Part shown: piece after piece, positions 8,277-17,277 of the stretch
Position numbering within the stretch: position 1 is the stretch's first letter
Layout of the letters: each line of letters opens with the position of its first letter
Assembly (NCBI GenBank): GCA_036392935.1
Contig: DASVWZ010000300.1
Location: 1-64,000 of the forward strand
Reading direction: 5' to 3'
DNA from: DASVWZ01 sp036392935
GTDB lineage: Bacteria; Acidobacteriota; Terriglobia; Terriglobales; Acidobacteriaceae
Length of the DNA: 64,000 nt
Made by a program: the position numbers and the translations under genes
Notes under the pieces: generated by a model
The model's input: only the letters and a program-made list of their open reading frames with translations
The model's database searches: none
Told to the model about the DNA's origin: nothing

Positions 8277-9341
8277 ATGTATCTGAGCTTTTTCGGACTG
8301 CGCGAACAGCCGTTCGGCGTGACCCCGGACCCTCGTTTTCTTTATTTGAGCGCGGCGCACCGCGAGGCGCTGGCGTCGTTGTATTACGGGATTGAGGCGG
8401 GCCGCGGATTTTTGGGCCTGATTGCCAAGCCCGGCATGGGCAAGACGACGATCCTGTTTCATCTGCTGGAAAAATTCAGGAACTCGGCGCGGACGGCGTT
8501 CATTTTTCAGACGCAGTGCAACTCGCGGGAGTTCATGCGGTTCCTGCTGGCGGAGTTGGGGTATGAAAACGATGGCCAGGACTTCGTCAAGATGCATGAG
8601 GAGTTCAACCGGCGTCTGCTGGAAGAGGCGCAGGCGGGCAACCGGTTGATTGTGGTGGTGGATGAGGCGCAGAATCTGGAGCCGGCGGTGCTGGAAACGG
8701 TGCGGTTGCTGTCGGATTTTGAAACTCCGCAGGCGAAGCTGATGCACATTATTCTGGCGGGGCAGCCGGAGCTGGCGGATAAGCTGGCGCGTCCGAGCCT
8801 GGCGCAGTTGAGGCAGCGAGTTTCGATACTGCATGGGCTGGAGCCGCTGCCATCATGGGAAGTGAAGAGTTATATCGAGCACCGGCTGCGGATTGCGGGC
8901 TATGAGGGCGAGCCGATATTTACGCCGGAAGCGTATGAAGCGATTGCGCAGTTTACGCATGGCATTCCGCGAAATGTAAATAACTTCTGCTTTAATGCGC
9001 TGTCGCTAGCTTGCGCGCTGCGGGAGAAACAGGTGACGGAAGAGATTGTGCGGGAAGTGATTGCCGATCTGGATATTTCGCGGCTGCTTTCAGGGCAGAA
9101 TTATCCGGACCCGGAGCCGTTTCCGCAGAGCCAGCCGATGATGACAACGCCGGCGCCGTCGATGACGTCGTTTCCGGTGGCGCCCGGGGCGACCCGGCAG
9201 GGAGCGCATACGCTGAGTCCGTCGGAAGCGCGGGCATACATGCAGAAGCTGGCGTGGAAGCTAAAGAATTGGCAGGACGCCAAGGACCGCGATAAGCCGG
9301 GGGCGCCGGTGGGCACACCGAACGACGGCCAGAAATCCTAG
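8277..9341 (+). CDS. ExeA/GspA-like AAA ATPase
   Basis: A 354-residue AAA+ ATPase of the ExeA family, found with type II secretion, exosortase/EPS loci and transposition modules. It starts with the family signature YLSFFGLREQPFGVTPDPRF. Walker A is at 47-58 (GLIAKPGMGKTT), Walker B at 124-131 (LIVVVDEA), and the C-terminal lid contains the IPRNVNNFCFNAL sensor-2 segment at about 234-246. The last 60 residues are Pro-rich and likely disordered. No secretion or exosortase genes are beside it, so its partner cannot be read from context. Confidence 0.85.
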   Translation: MYLSFFGLREQPFGVTPDPRFLYLSAAHREALASLYYGIEAGRGFLGLIAKPGMGKTTILFHLLEKFRNSARTAFIFQTQCNSREFMRFLLAELGYENDGQDFVKMHEEFNRRLLEEAQAGNRLIVVVDEAQNLEPAVLETVRLLSDFETPQAKLMHIILAGQPELADKLARPSLAQLRQRVSILHGLEPLPSWEVKSYIEHRLRIAGYEGEPIFTPEAYEAIAQFTHGIPRNVNNFCFNALSLACALREKQVTEEIVREVIADLDISRLLSGQNYPDPEPFPQSQPMMTTPAPSMTSFPVAPGATRQGAHTLSPSEARAYMQKLAWKLKNWQDAKDRDKPGAPVGTPNDGQKS

Positions 9342-9782
9342 CCGGATAATTCCAAACGCAATCTAGAGAGTTACTCTTTCGCTGCGAAAGACGCGGCGGG
9401 CGTGTTTTTGTGGAACGGGTGTTACGTCAAACCCCTTGCCAGTAGCCTTGTTTAGCGAGACGGCGGAGGCCGTGGGTAAAGTGCCCTGCAGATGGGGTGC
9501 ATCAATGTGCATTGTTTTTCTCTCTCAGGGTGAAGTGTTACCAATGGGGTGGATGGTGGGACGGCCGCACGGTAATTAGATTCAATCACTTACGGGAATG
9601 GCGCGAGTTGGGTGGACGGCGGAAACTTTGGCCGGGCAAATGCTTTATCACGAGGTATTAAAGAGGCCGCTTCCATGACCTTCACACAACGTTCTCGACT
9701 CATCTCTCTGAGCCGGTCATACTGGCAGACCGGCGCCTCGATTTGCCTACCCTGACATCTCTTCTCCTGCCTCTTTTGGATT
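9342..9782 (+). other. Long leader with a stable hairpin, no gene
   Basis: There is no supported coding frame in these 441 bases. A perfect seven-pair hairpin (GCCGGTC against GACCGGC, nine-base loop) sits at 9712-9734, about 50 bases before an intrinsic terminator. Together they suggest a transcribed leader or a small RNA ahead of the beta-helix gene. I could not match it to a riboswitch class by eye. Confidence 0.4.
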
Positions 9783-9809
9783 GTGGCCCCAGCAATGGGG
9801 CCACTTTTT
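9783..9809 (+). terminator. Intrinsic terminator upstream of the beta-helix gene
   Basis: A perfect eight-pair stem (GTGGCCCC / GGGGCCAC) with a six-base loop AGCAAT is followed directly by five T residues. It lies 63 bases before the start of the next gene on the same strand, and about 440 bases after the end of the ATPase gene. It could end a small RNA or act as an attenuator. Confidence 0.8.
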
Positions 9810-9871
9810 ATGAAAGTTGAAAGGTCCGGCACGAGAACGGTTCGAAAAAAAATCTCTGTGGTGGTGGTGAA

Positions 9872-10954
9872 ATGAAGTTCAAAAGAAGTATATGGATTAT
9901 GACGCTGGCGCTGGCCGGCGCGATGCCGGCGCTTGCCGGCAACACGTGGTATGTGGATGGGGTGAAAGGAAGCGATAGCAATAACTGCCAGGCGGCTGCG
10001 ACGGCATGCAAGACGATCGGTCATGCCATCTCACTGGCATTGAGCGGGGATTCGGTGGTGGCGGCGGCGGCGGCGTATAACGAGAATCTGACGATTGGGG
10101 TCAACTTGAATTTGAGCGGGGCGGGGGCGCCGACGACGATCATTGACGGCGGATATGCGAACCGGGTGATCGGGATTCCGTATGGGGTTACGGTTGCGCT
10201 GTCCGGATTGACCATTCAACATGGGTCAGCGGTGGAGAGTGGAGCGGGGATCTGGAATGAGGGCACGGTAACGCTCAGCCAGGATATTGTCCGCGAAAAT
10301 CTGGCCACGTTTTCGAGCGCGGAAGGAGGCGGGATATACAACGGCGGAACCATGACGATCAACGCCAGCAATGTGGGCGGTAACCACGCTTATGGGGATC
10401 ACGAGGGCCAGGGCGGCGGTATTTTTAACGTCGGAACCCTGGCGATCAACAATTCGACGATTAATGGCAATTCCGCTCACGGCGCGGAAGGCGCGGCGTG
10501 GGGTGGGGGAATATTCAACAGCGGAGTGCTGACGATCAGCAGCAGCACGCTGAGCGGGAACTTCGCATCGCGAGTGGGCGGTTTTTTCAACGATAACGGG
10601 GCCGCAACCTTGCAGAACACGATCATTGCGAACAGTTCATTTGCGGGGAATTGCGAGGGCACGATCACTTCACACGGCTACAACCTGAGCAGCGATGCGA
10701 GTTGCAACCTTCAGGAGGCCGGCGACTGGAACGACGTGCCGGTGCTACTGGGATTGCTGCACGATAATGGCGGTCCTACGTGGACGATGGCGCCATTGCC
10801 GGGAAGTGCGGCGATCGATGGAGGAAATCCTGCGGGCTGCACGGATGGCGAGGGAAACTTGCTCACCACCGATCAGCGGGGCTTGCCGCGGCCGGGAAAG
10901 TATAAGCACGATCATCGCTGCGACATTGGGGCGTTCGAGCACCAGTCGGACTAG
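9872..10954 (+). CDS. Secreted parallel beta-helix protein (choice-of-anchor Q type)
   Basis: A 360-residue exported protein with a clear signal peptide (IMTLALAGAMPALAGN). The N-terminal part has the WYVDGVKGSDSNNC pattern of pectate-lyase-like beta-helix proteins. Short repeats follow at about 125-245, in which GGGIYNGGT, GGGIFNVGT and GGGIFNSGV mark successive helix coils. The C-terminus has the choice-of-anchor Q signature: AAIDGGNP, then DQRGLPRP and CDIGAFEHQ. Such proteins are usually surface or extracellular adhesins or carbohydrate-active proteins; the substrate here is unknown. A structured leader with a terminator precedes it. Confidence 0.85.
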   Translation: MKFKRSIWIMTLALAGAMPALAGNTWYVDGVKGSDSNNCQAAATACKTIGHAISLALSGDSVVAAAAAYNENLTIGVNLNLSGAGAPTTIIDGGYANRVIGIPYGVTVALSGLTIQHGSAVESGAGIWNEGTVTLSQDIVRENLATFSSAEGGGIYNGGTMTINASNVGGNHAYGDHEGQGGGIFNVGTLAINNSTINGNSAHGAEGAAWGGGIFNSGVLTISSSTLSGNFASRVGGFFNDNGAATLQNTIIANSSFAGNCEGTITSHGYNLSSDASCNLQEAGDWNDVPVLLGLLHDNGGPTWTMAPLPGSAAIDGGNPAGCTDGEGNLLTTDQRGLPRPGKYKHDHRCDIGAFEHQSD

Positions 10955-11034
10955 AGTCAAAACTGCGTTCCGGGATTTAAGCGGGAGCAGGTTCGGAATC
11001 TGGCTCCCGCCATCGGATTGAAATCAAGCGCGCA

Positions 11035-11508
11035 TTAGAGTCCGGGCTGGCCACCTTCCGGAATTCCATCGCCGTTGACCCTGATGGTGAGTTTTGCTTC
11101 GTTCCGCAATTCCTGGCGCTCTTTATCTGGGTAAAGGAAAGTGTGGCCAACTAAGCTGCCGGGATAAAACCACTGCAATAGCGCGTCGGGGCTGCCGTTG
11201 GGTTGCTGGGCAAGCTCGATGACGGTGCGAGGCACAGCCTGTGACCGTTGGGCGGTTGCGGTGTAGACGGTCGCGTACAGCGTTGTGCCATCGCCCGCGA
11301 AAATGTTTACGGTCTGGCGAGTTTCATCGTCGTTCTGCAACGCAAACCAGTAGGTGCCTGCGGGCAACACTATGCCCGGGAGTTCCACTGGTGCGCTGAA
11401 CTCGAACTTGGTCTTCTGGTTAAAATTGTCGGCCTGCGCAGGCAGCAAAAAGATGCCGCACGCGACCGCAACCACGAATAAAACAGCGAGACTTCTTTTC
11501 AAATTCAT
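11035..11508 (-). CDS. Small secreted protein of unknown function
   Basis: A 157-residue exported protein. The signal peptide spans about residues 1-26 (LAVLFVVAVACGIFLLPAQA). The mature part begins NFNQKTKFEFSAPVELPG and continues with LPAGTYWFAL, a pattern I associate with small beta-rich secreted proteins common in Acidobacteria that have no assigned function. No catalytic motif is visible. The start ATG has a strong GGGAGG eight bases upstream. It is convergent with the beta-helix gene. Confidence 0.75.
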   Translation of the reverse strand: MNLKRSLAVLFVVAVACGIFLLPAQADNFNQKTKFEFSAPVELPGIVLPAGTYWFALQNDDETRQTVNIFAGDGTTLYATVYTATAQRSQAVPRTVIELAQQPNGSPDALLQWFYPGSLVGHTFLYPDKERQELRNEAKLTIRVNGDGIPEGGQPGL

Positions 11509-11680
11509 TTGGGTTACCTCCCCCTTGGTAAGTGAGAACCCGGCGCGGAACGCATGGTTGTCCTTGCGAGCATTTCGGTGGGACGAGTTAAATTTCGAAC
11601 CATACGGAATAGTACTGAGAATTTACAAACCATTACGCAGGAAGATCGCGGCTAATTCGGTAATGGTGCCGTTCGAATAA

Positions 11681-11830
11681 GGATGCGAGCCAGACGCGCG
11701 TTTGTGGTTCCGCAAAAAGCGCGGGACACGCCCACCCCAGCAAGCCAAAATCGGGCTTGCTGCGGACCCCGGACTGCGCGCGGCTCACCCAGATCCTTCG
11801 CTTCGCAAAAGGCGCTCGCTCGAGGATGAC
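11681..11830. repeat. Dispersed-repeat-like intergenic sequence
   Basis: This spacer holds several palindromic pieces, the best being a perfect nine-pair hairpin at 11738-11762 (CAGCAAGCC / GGCTTGCTG). It ends with a sequence ending in GAGGATGACAATCAG of the kind that recurs between genes in acidobacterial genomes. It has no reading frame of interest and no T-run. The class is not identified. Confidence 0.5.
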
Positions 11831-11851
11831 AATCAGACGGCACCACTACCG

Positions 11852-12898
11852 CTAATTGAGGAAGTAAGTGCGATAGAGTGTGTCGCGCTGCACGGGCTTG
11901 AATCCGGCATCGCGAATGATGCGGCGGAGTTCTTCCTCGGTGGTGCAGTTGGTGACGCCGGCTGCGCGGACGACGTTTTCTTCGAGCATGACCGAGCCGA
12001 CATCGTTGCCGCCGAACTGAAGGCCGAGCTGGCAGACTTTTAATCCTTGTGTGACCCAGCTGGATTGGACGTTTTGGAAGTTTGATAAATAAAGACGGGA
12101 AATGGCCAGAGTTTTTAGATATTCGACGGCGGTGGCTTCTTCCCAGTGACGACCGCCGAGCGCGGTGTTGGCGGGCTGGAATGTCCAAGGGATGAATGCA
12201 GTGAATCCGCCCGTCTCTTCCTGTAGATCGTAAAGCCGCTGGAAATGATTGGCGCGATGCTCGAAGGATTCTCCGACGCCGAACATCATGGTGGCGGTGG
12301 TCCGCATGCCGAGCTGGTGTGCGGTGCGATGCACATTGATCCAATCATCGGTCAAGCACTTTAGCCGGGCGATTTTGTAGCGTACTTCGTCGTCAAGAAT
12401 TTCGGCTCCGCCGCCGGGGATGGAATCGAGACCGGCATCGCGCAGGCGGATGATGGTGTCGCGTATGCTCAGGCCGCTGTATTCGGCAATGGCGATGACT
12501 TCTGACGCGGAATAACAATGAAGATGAACCTTGGGGAAACGCTGCTTGATGCCGCGCAGCATTTTTTCGTGCCAATCGATTTTGAGATCGGGATGCAGGC
12601 CCCCCTGCATGAGCACGCCGGTGCCGCCGAGTTCGACGGTCTCGGCGATTTTTTCGTAGATGGTGTCGAAATCGAGGATGTAACCTTCTTTGGCAGCTGG
12701 TCCTTTTAAGGGGCGGTAAAAAGCACAGAAGGTGCAGTATTCAGTGCAGAAATTGGTGTAATTAATGTTGCGATCGATGATGTAGGTGACCACGCCGTCG
12801 GGATGCAGCTTGCGACGCAGGGCATTGGCTTCCATGCCGAGGCCGATGAGGTCGTCGGAGCGGAAGAGATCGACGGCTTGTTGGGTGGTTAGGGGCAT
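11852..12898 (-). CDS. mqnC: Cyclic dehypoxanthinyl futalosine synthase (menaquinone synthesis)
   Basis: A 348-residue radical SAM enzyme that cyclises dehypoxanthinyl futalosine in the futalosine route to menaquinone. The [4Fe-4S] cluster cysteines are Cys51, Cys55 and Cys58 in CTEYCTFC. The following segments are typical: GVLMQGGLHPDL, SIPGGGAEIL and MMFGVGES. Length is normal. I chose the ATG at 12898, where the family N-terminus begins (LTTQQAVDLF); an ATG at 12964 is also in frame, and neither has a strong ribosome binding site. mqnA, for the first step, lies 2.2 kb away on the same strand. The other pathway genes are not in the window. Confidence 0.93.
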   Translation of the reverse strand: MPLTTQQAVDLFRSDDLIGLGMEANALRRKLHPDGVVTYIIDRNINYTNFCTEYCTFCAFYRPLKGPAAKEGYILDFDTIYEKIAETVELGGTGVLMQGGLHPDLKIDWHEKMLRGIKQRFPKVHLHCYSASEVIAIAEYSGLSIRDTIIRLRDAGLDSIPGGGAEILDDEVRYKIARLKCLTDDWINVHRTAHQLGMRTTATMMFGVGESFEHRANHFQRLYDLQEETGGFTAFIPWTFQPANTALGGRHWEEATAVEYLKTLAISRLYLSNFQNVQSSWVTQGLKVCQLGLQFGGNDVGSVMLEENVVRAAGVTNCTTEEELRRIIRDAGFKPVQRDTLYRTYFLN

Positions 12899-12992
12899 TA
12901 AAGCGTCAGGCCGTGCCTTTTTGATTGTAACGGAAGGCAGGCGGGCGTCCAAATGTCCACCCATTCAAAATGGAGCAGCCGTTGCGCTGGCT

Positions 12993-14249
12993 TCACTCCA
13001 GGGACCGTTTGTAGACCACTCCGCAGCCGTACGAATCGCCCTCTTTACATTTGTCGGGCAAGCCGCCCTCATAGGTTGTTCCATAGAGGTTGCCAGCTTT
13101 ATCCATAACCACGCCCGCTTGCGGAATCGACCCGGTCTCCGTCAGGAACAGGTGCAGGTAGTGTACTGTGCCGTTAGGAGTCAGCTTGAAGAGCACGCCA
13201 TCGCAGCATTCACTGCTGGTGCCATACAGGTTGCCTGCCTGGTCGCGCAGCAGTCCACCGGCGTCTTCAAATGGGGCGTTGAAGAAATCATAAAGGACCG
13301 TCTCGCCACCGCTGGAATCGACCTTGAAAATGTTTCCGCAACCTTTCTGGGCATAATCGCACTTAGACAGATTTCCACCGATGACGGTCTTGCCGTAGAA
13401 ATTCCCGGCTTCGTCGCGTACAAGCGTTCCCGCGGGTTCTCCGCCGTCAGTGCCACCGGTGAAATTGTAAAGCACGGATTCTACGCCGGCTGAATCGAGC
13501 TTATACACTGTTCCATACCCACCCGTGCCCCCCTCCTGGGTAGTTCCGAACAGATCGCCGGCTGCGCCCCAAACCAATCCGCTCGAGGGGAAGGCTCCGT
13601 CGTCTCCGTTGGTGAAGGTGTGCAACACAGTTCTCTTGCCGAATTTGTCGAGTTTGAACACTAAACCGCAACCGTAGGGTATGCAGTCGCGGCCGCCCTG
13701 TGAGACGGTGCCGTACACGCTGCCGGCCTCGTCAACGAGGAGACTCGATGTCGGATAGGCGCCGTCCGTGCCTCCAGTGAATGCGTAAAGCACCGAGTAT
13801 TTGCCGCCGGTGTCAATTTCGAAGACGGTGCCGCAGCCGAAATAGGAGTTCCCATTCTCTGGAGTGCCTCCCTGCGATGTCGTACCGTATAGATTCCCGT
13901 CGGTATCGAGCACCACCGGACCTTTGGGCCACATTCCATCTCCCCCGGCGAAGCTGTGTAGCACCGTCTCCCTACCAGAAGAGTCCAGCTTAAATACAAC
14001 TCCCCAGTCGAAGGCCCCGCCGTAACATGTGGTGCCGTAGAGGTCGCCCTCTGTGTCGGCGACTAAAGCGGCGTCAGGATGGGCGCCGTCTTCTCCGCCG
14101 GTGAACTTGTGCAGAACGGTGTAGGCGGGTTTTTGAGCAGGCGGCTTTGCCGCATCCACCGGAAACCCGGCGATGCTCAGCGCCACCGTAGCAAGCAGGA
14201 TCGTCGATCCGGATATACCGGCACTGGTTACGAACCTAGTCCGTATCAT
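12993..14249 (-). CDS. Secreted GloVer tandem-repeat protein
   Basis: A 418-residue exported protein with a signal peptide near residues 10-33 (STILLATVALSIAGFPVDA) and seven GloVer units. Turns include DLYGTTCYGG, NLYGTTSQGG, DLFGTTQEGG, NFYGKTVIGG and NLYGTTYEGG. Several loops carry cysteines (IPYGCG, YAQKGCG), suggesting disulfides outside the cytoplasm. The start overlaps the end of the upstream gene by 14 bases, so the two are probably co-transcribed. Function is unknown. Confidence 0.85.
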   Translation of the reverse strand: MIRTRFVTSAGISGSTILLATVALSIAGFPVDAAKPPAQKPAYTVLHKFTGGEDGAHPDAALVADTEGDLYGTTCYGGAFDWGVVFKLDSSGRETVLHSFAGGDGMWPKGPVVLDTDGNLYGTTSQGGTPENGNSYFGCGTVFEIDTGGKYSVLYAFTGGTDGAYPTSSLLVDEAGSVYGTVSQGGRDCIPYGCGLVFKLDKFGKRTVLHTFTNGDDGAFPSSGLVWGAAGDLFGTTQEGGTGGYGTVYKLDSAGVESVLYNFTGGTDGGEPAGTLVRDEAGNFYGKTVIGGNLSKCDYAQKGCGNIFKVDSSGGETVLYDFFNAPFEDAGGLLRDQAGNLYGTSSECCDGVLFKLTPNGTVHYLHLFLTETGSIPQAGVVMDKAGNLYGTTYEGGLPDKCKEGDSYGCGVVYKRSLE

Positions 14250-15003
14250 GGCTGCCTCTCAGCGGCAACGTCAGCGCACCAAATGCGAGCTTCCCGAGTT
14301 CTGCGCCCGACGTGTATGCACTCCGACGCATCGCTCCGGCACCGACTGAATCGGCGATCGGGGCGCCTGTCTGTCCCGCCTGAATTGAACGATTGGGCAC
14401 AGTTTCATAGGCGTAACCGGTCAGTGTGCAGGTGACATTCTTGTGGCCGGTTTGGACGCTGAAGCGTGCCCAACCGTAATGAAGCTCGCCCTTGATTTTG
14501 AACCTCAGCCCCAGATAACGGTCATTTACGGCGGCCCATTCGCCACGGGTATCGTAATAGTGGTGCGAGTTTCTGGAGAACACAGAAACGGTCGCCATGG
14601 GCGCGCCATTTGAGCCGCCGTCGATGAAGTGTCCGGTGGGGCCGATGTTTGCCCCGGGCTTAAGTGCTGATGCCGATTTACCAGTACCAGCGATTGCGTT
14701 GCCGAGAGCCGGCTTCGCAAAAAGCGAGCGCCTCGATGTGAAACGAAAAGTTGAGCTTGTGAGGTAGCCTATCTCCTGAATGGCGAAATCAACAGCGCCG
14801 TCATGGTTGACGTCGAGGTCATATATGCCGTAGTACCCAATCACCTGGTGGGTCTTTGTGTAAACAACCTCGGCTTCTACCGGCCCCACGGCGAAAAGGC
14901 TCACACCCGCGGCGCTGGCGGCGAGAGCGTAAAGATCGAGGCGACGGAGCACCGAATCTGAAAGGCTCCGGGGTGTGCGTACGGAACGACGGGGGTCTCT
15001 CAT
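14236..15003 (-). CDS. Secreted surface-type protein of unknown function
   Basis: A 255-residue exported protein. It opens with an Arg/Ser-rich n-region and a hydrophobic segment, LYALAASAAGVSLFAVGPVEA, split here only by the likely cleavage region. The mature part has DLDVNHDGAVDFAI, a dockerin- or EF-like Asp-rich loop, and a beta-rich body with WAAVNDRYLGLRF. The C-terminus (LGKLAFGALTLPLRG) resembles the hydrophobic tail seen in a family of acidobacterial surface proteins, but the full sorting signal is not clear. The ATG at 15003 has GGAGG four bases upstream. It overlaps and precedes the GloVer gene at 12993-14249. Confidence 0.65.
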   Translation of the reverse strand: MRDPRRSVRTPRSLSDSVLRRLDLYALAASAAGVSLFAVGPVEAEVVYTKTHQVIGYYGIYDLDVNHDGAVDFAIQEIGYLTSSTFRFTSRRSLFAKPALGNAIAGTGKSASALKPGANIGPTGHFIDGGSNGAPMATVSVFSRNSHHYYDTRGEWAAVNDRYLGLRFKIKGELHYGWARFSVQTGHKNVTCTLTGYAYETVPNRSIQAGQTGAPIADSVGAGAMRRSAYTSGAELGKLAFGALTLPLRGSHDTD

Positions 15004-15093
15004 AGGTCCTCCGGCCCACACCGAGGGATTGTGCGCGCGAGAGCCAGGTTTGGCAAGTAAATTCTTGGCTAAATTAAGATGCGTTCGGGAGGC

Positions 15094-15933
15094 TCACGGG
15101 CATACTGTTGCGACACGCGGGAGATCCAGAAAAGACAGGGAGGGATTCGCCGGCAGCGCGCCACATTCATTTGCGTATTGCAAAAATAATCGCAGGCCTT
15201 CGAGGCAGGCGGGATCGAGGTCGTAGTGAATACTCTGAGTCAAGTATTCGGTAATCAATGGCTCGCTCAGGTCGAGCCGCGGCGACCATTCGCGGGCAAT
15301 CGCGGCGAGCGATTCTGGCCGCAGGCCGTGGTCGCGCGAAGTTTGAAAGAGCGTAGGCAAATCCTGGGCTGAATGCGTCTTCAGCGCTGCCTGCCGCACG
15401 GCCCAAAAAGCGAAGACGAATGACTTGCCGGTGAGCTTGTTCCATTCTTCAGCCAGGTCGTAGGTAACGTAGCGCGAGCGGTCGATCTTGAGCGCGGGAT
15501 CTCCGATGACCAGAGCGGCGTCGTGTTCGCGCAACATGGCATCGAGGTGCGGCGGCATGGAAACGAATTGCGGATTTCCGCCCCACCATTTTGCGAATAA
15601 AACTTTGGTCAGCGCGACTGAGGTCATGGAGGAAGTGTCAAGGGCTACGGTGTGAATCTGCTCGCGCGGAACCTTGCTGACCAGAAGAATCGACCGGACT
15701 GCGCGACGGGAGGCGATGGCGACACCGGGCAAGATGACCAGATCGGGGATGGTCGCATAGGCCGCGACCGGGATAATTCCAATGTCTGCCGTTCCGGCTT
15801 TCAACTGGGCGGCGCACGACGAGGGGAGGGTGTAGCTGATTTCGAGATCAGCGCCCAGATTCTCATGTTCGAAGCCCCACATGAGGGGCGCGGTATTAAG
15901 GTAAGAGATGGCGGAGACCCGCAAGCGTTCCAT
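15094..15933 (-). CDS. mqnA: Chorismate dehydratase (menaquinone synthesis)
   Basis: A 279-residue periplasmic-binding-protein fold enzyme that dehydrates chorismate to 3-enolpyruvylbenzoate, the first step of the futalosine pathway. Diagnostic segments are VSAISYLNTAPL at the N-terminus, ADIGIIPVAAY, TSSMTSVALTKVL and the ALVIGDPAL core. Length matches the family. The ATG at 15933 was chosen because the conserved fold starts at once; the frame is open to 16002. The presence of both mqnA and mqnC indicates the futalosine rather than the classical Men pathway. Confidence 0.9.
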   Translation of the reverse strand: MERLRVSAISYLNTAPLMWGFEHENLGADLEISYTLPSSCAAQLKAGTADIGIIPVAAYATIPDLVILPGVAIASRRAVRSILLVSKVPREQIHTVALDTSSMTSVALTKVLFAKWWGGNPQFVSMPPHLDAMLREHDAALVIGDPALKIDRSRYVTYDLAEEWNKLTGKSFVFAFWAVRQAALKTHSAQDLPTLFQTSRDHGLRPESLAAIAREWSPRLDLSEPLITEYLTQSIHYDLDPACLEGLRLFLQYANECGALPANPSLSFLDLPRVATVCP

Positions 15934-16013
15934 ATCGGGAAGTTTGATTCTAACAAAACAGATTGTGTCGCACTTCCTTGACGCGGGCTTCGGCGCGTAC
16001 ATAGAGTCCGGCT

Positions 16014-17186
16014 ATGGCCAAAGAAAATGCGGTTATGGACGCCGCCAAGCCGGACGTTTCGACTCTGCAGTGGCTGGCGCTTGCGCTCACTCCTGGGCTC
16101 GGTCCCACAAAAACCCGCAAACTGATCGAACTGTTTGGCGGCGTGGCGGCGGTTCTTCGGGCATCGCTTACGGAACTGGAGGCTTCGGGATTGCAGGCGC
16201 AATCGGCGCAATCGCTGGGGACGGGCCGGTCGCTGGAGTTGGCGAATGACGAACTGGCGCGGGCGGCGGCTGCGGGAGTGGCAGTGGTCACGCTGGATAG
16301 TCCGGGCTATCCGGCGGAGTTGAAGCAGATTTATGATCCTCCGCTGCTGCTGTATGTTCGCGGGAGTTCAGAGGTGATTGCGCAGGCGGGCGTGGCGGTG
16401 GTGGGTACGCGGCATCCGACACCCTACGGCACTGGGATGGCGGAGCGGCTGGCGGCCGATCTGGCGTTGCGCGGGCTGGTAATTTTCAGCGGGATGGCGC
16501 GGGGTGTCGACGCGGCGGCGCATCGCGGGGCGATAGCGGCAAAAGGGAAGACGGTCGGGGTGTTTGGGACGGGCGTCGACGTGGTTTATCCGAAGGAAAA
16601 TAAACGATTGATGGAGCAGATTCTGGCGCTCGGCGGGGCGGTCATCTCTGAGTTTCCACTGGGGACGTTTGCTGCGCCGCAGAATTTTCCCATTCGCAAC
16701 CGCATTATCAGCGGGATTTCGCTGGGAGTTCTGGTGGTGGAAGCGGCGGAATATAGTGGCACGCGCATCACATCACGGCTGGCGCTCGAGCAGAATCGCG
16801 ACGTTTATGCGGTGCCGGGGAATGTGACTAACAAGAACTCCTGGGGTCCGAATACCTTGATCAAACAGGGTGCCAAACTGGTTGCCACATGGGAAGACGT
16901 ATGGGAGGAACTCCCGGAGAATGTGCGACTTGCGTTGGCCCCGGCGGCGGGCGATGAATCCCAGGGGTCGGGAACCGCATCTTTATTTGGGGAAAAAGAG
17001 TTAGCGCCTCACGAAAAGAAGATTCTGGCACTGCTGAAAGCGGACGAATCCACGCACATCGATGAGCTGGTTGAGCGGTTAGAGCCGGAGCTGTCGTCTT
17101 CGGAGATCTTTGCTGCGCTGTTTGAACTGGAGCTGGAAGGGAGGGTCCGGCAGTTGCCGGGGAAGAATTTTGTGAAGAGCTTTTGA
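16014..17186 (+). CDS. dprA: DNA-processing protein DprA
   Basis: A 390-residue protein that loads RecA onto single-stranded DNA taken up in natural transformation. An N-terminal helix-hairpin-helix/SAM-like region (LTPGLGPTKTRKLIELFGG) leads into the Rossmann-like fold with the signatures VAVVGTRHPTPYG, FSGMARGVDAAAHRGA, FGTGVDVVYPKEN and FPIRNRIISGIS. A C-terminal winged-helix domain (about 325-390) is present. It is followed by topA on the same strand, a gene pair conserved in many bacteria. Confidence 0.95.
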   Translation: MAKENAVMDAAKPDVSTLQWLALALTPGLGPTKTRKLIELFGGVAAVLRASLTELEASGLQAQSAQSLGTGRSLELANDELARAAAAGVAVVTLDSPGYPAELKQIYDPPLLLYVRGSSEVIAQAGVAVVGTRHPTPYGTGMAERLAADLALRGLVIFSGMARGVDAAAHRGAIAAKGKTVGVFGTGVDVVYPKENKRLMEQILALGGAVISEFPLGTFAAPQNFPIRNRIISGISLGVLVVEAAEYSGTRITSRLALEQNRDVYAVPGNVTNKNSWGPNTLIKQGAKLVATWEDVWEELPENVRLALAPAAGDESQGSGTASLFGEKELAPHEKKILALLKADESTHIDELVERLEPELSSSEIFAALFELELEGRVRQLPGKNFVKSF

Positions 17187-17277
17187 GCTTTTGGCTGATC
17201 GCTGTTTTGCCGGTAACTTGTTGACAGATTGCCATTCGTGCTAGCTTCGAAAGAATAAAAAACCAACTGAGGAAGAA

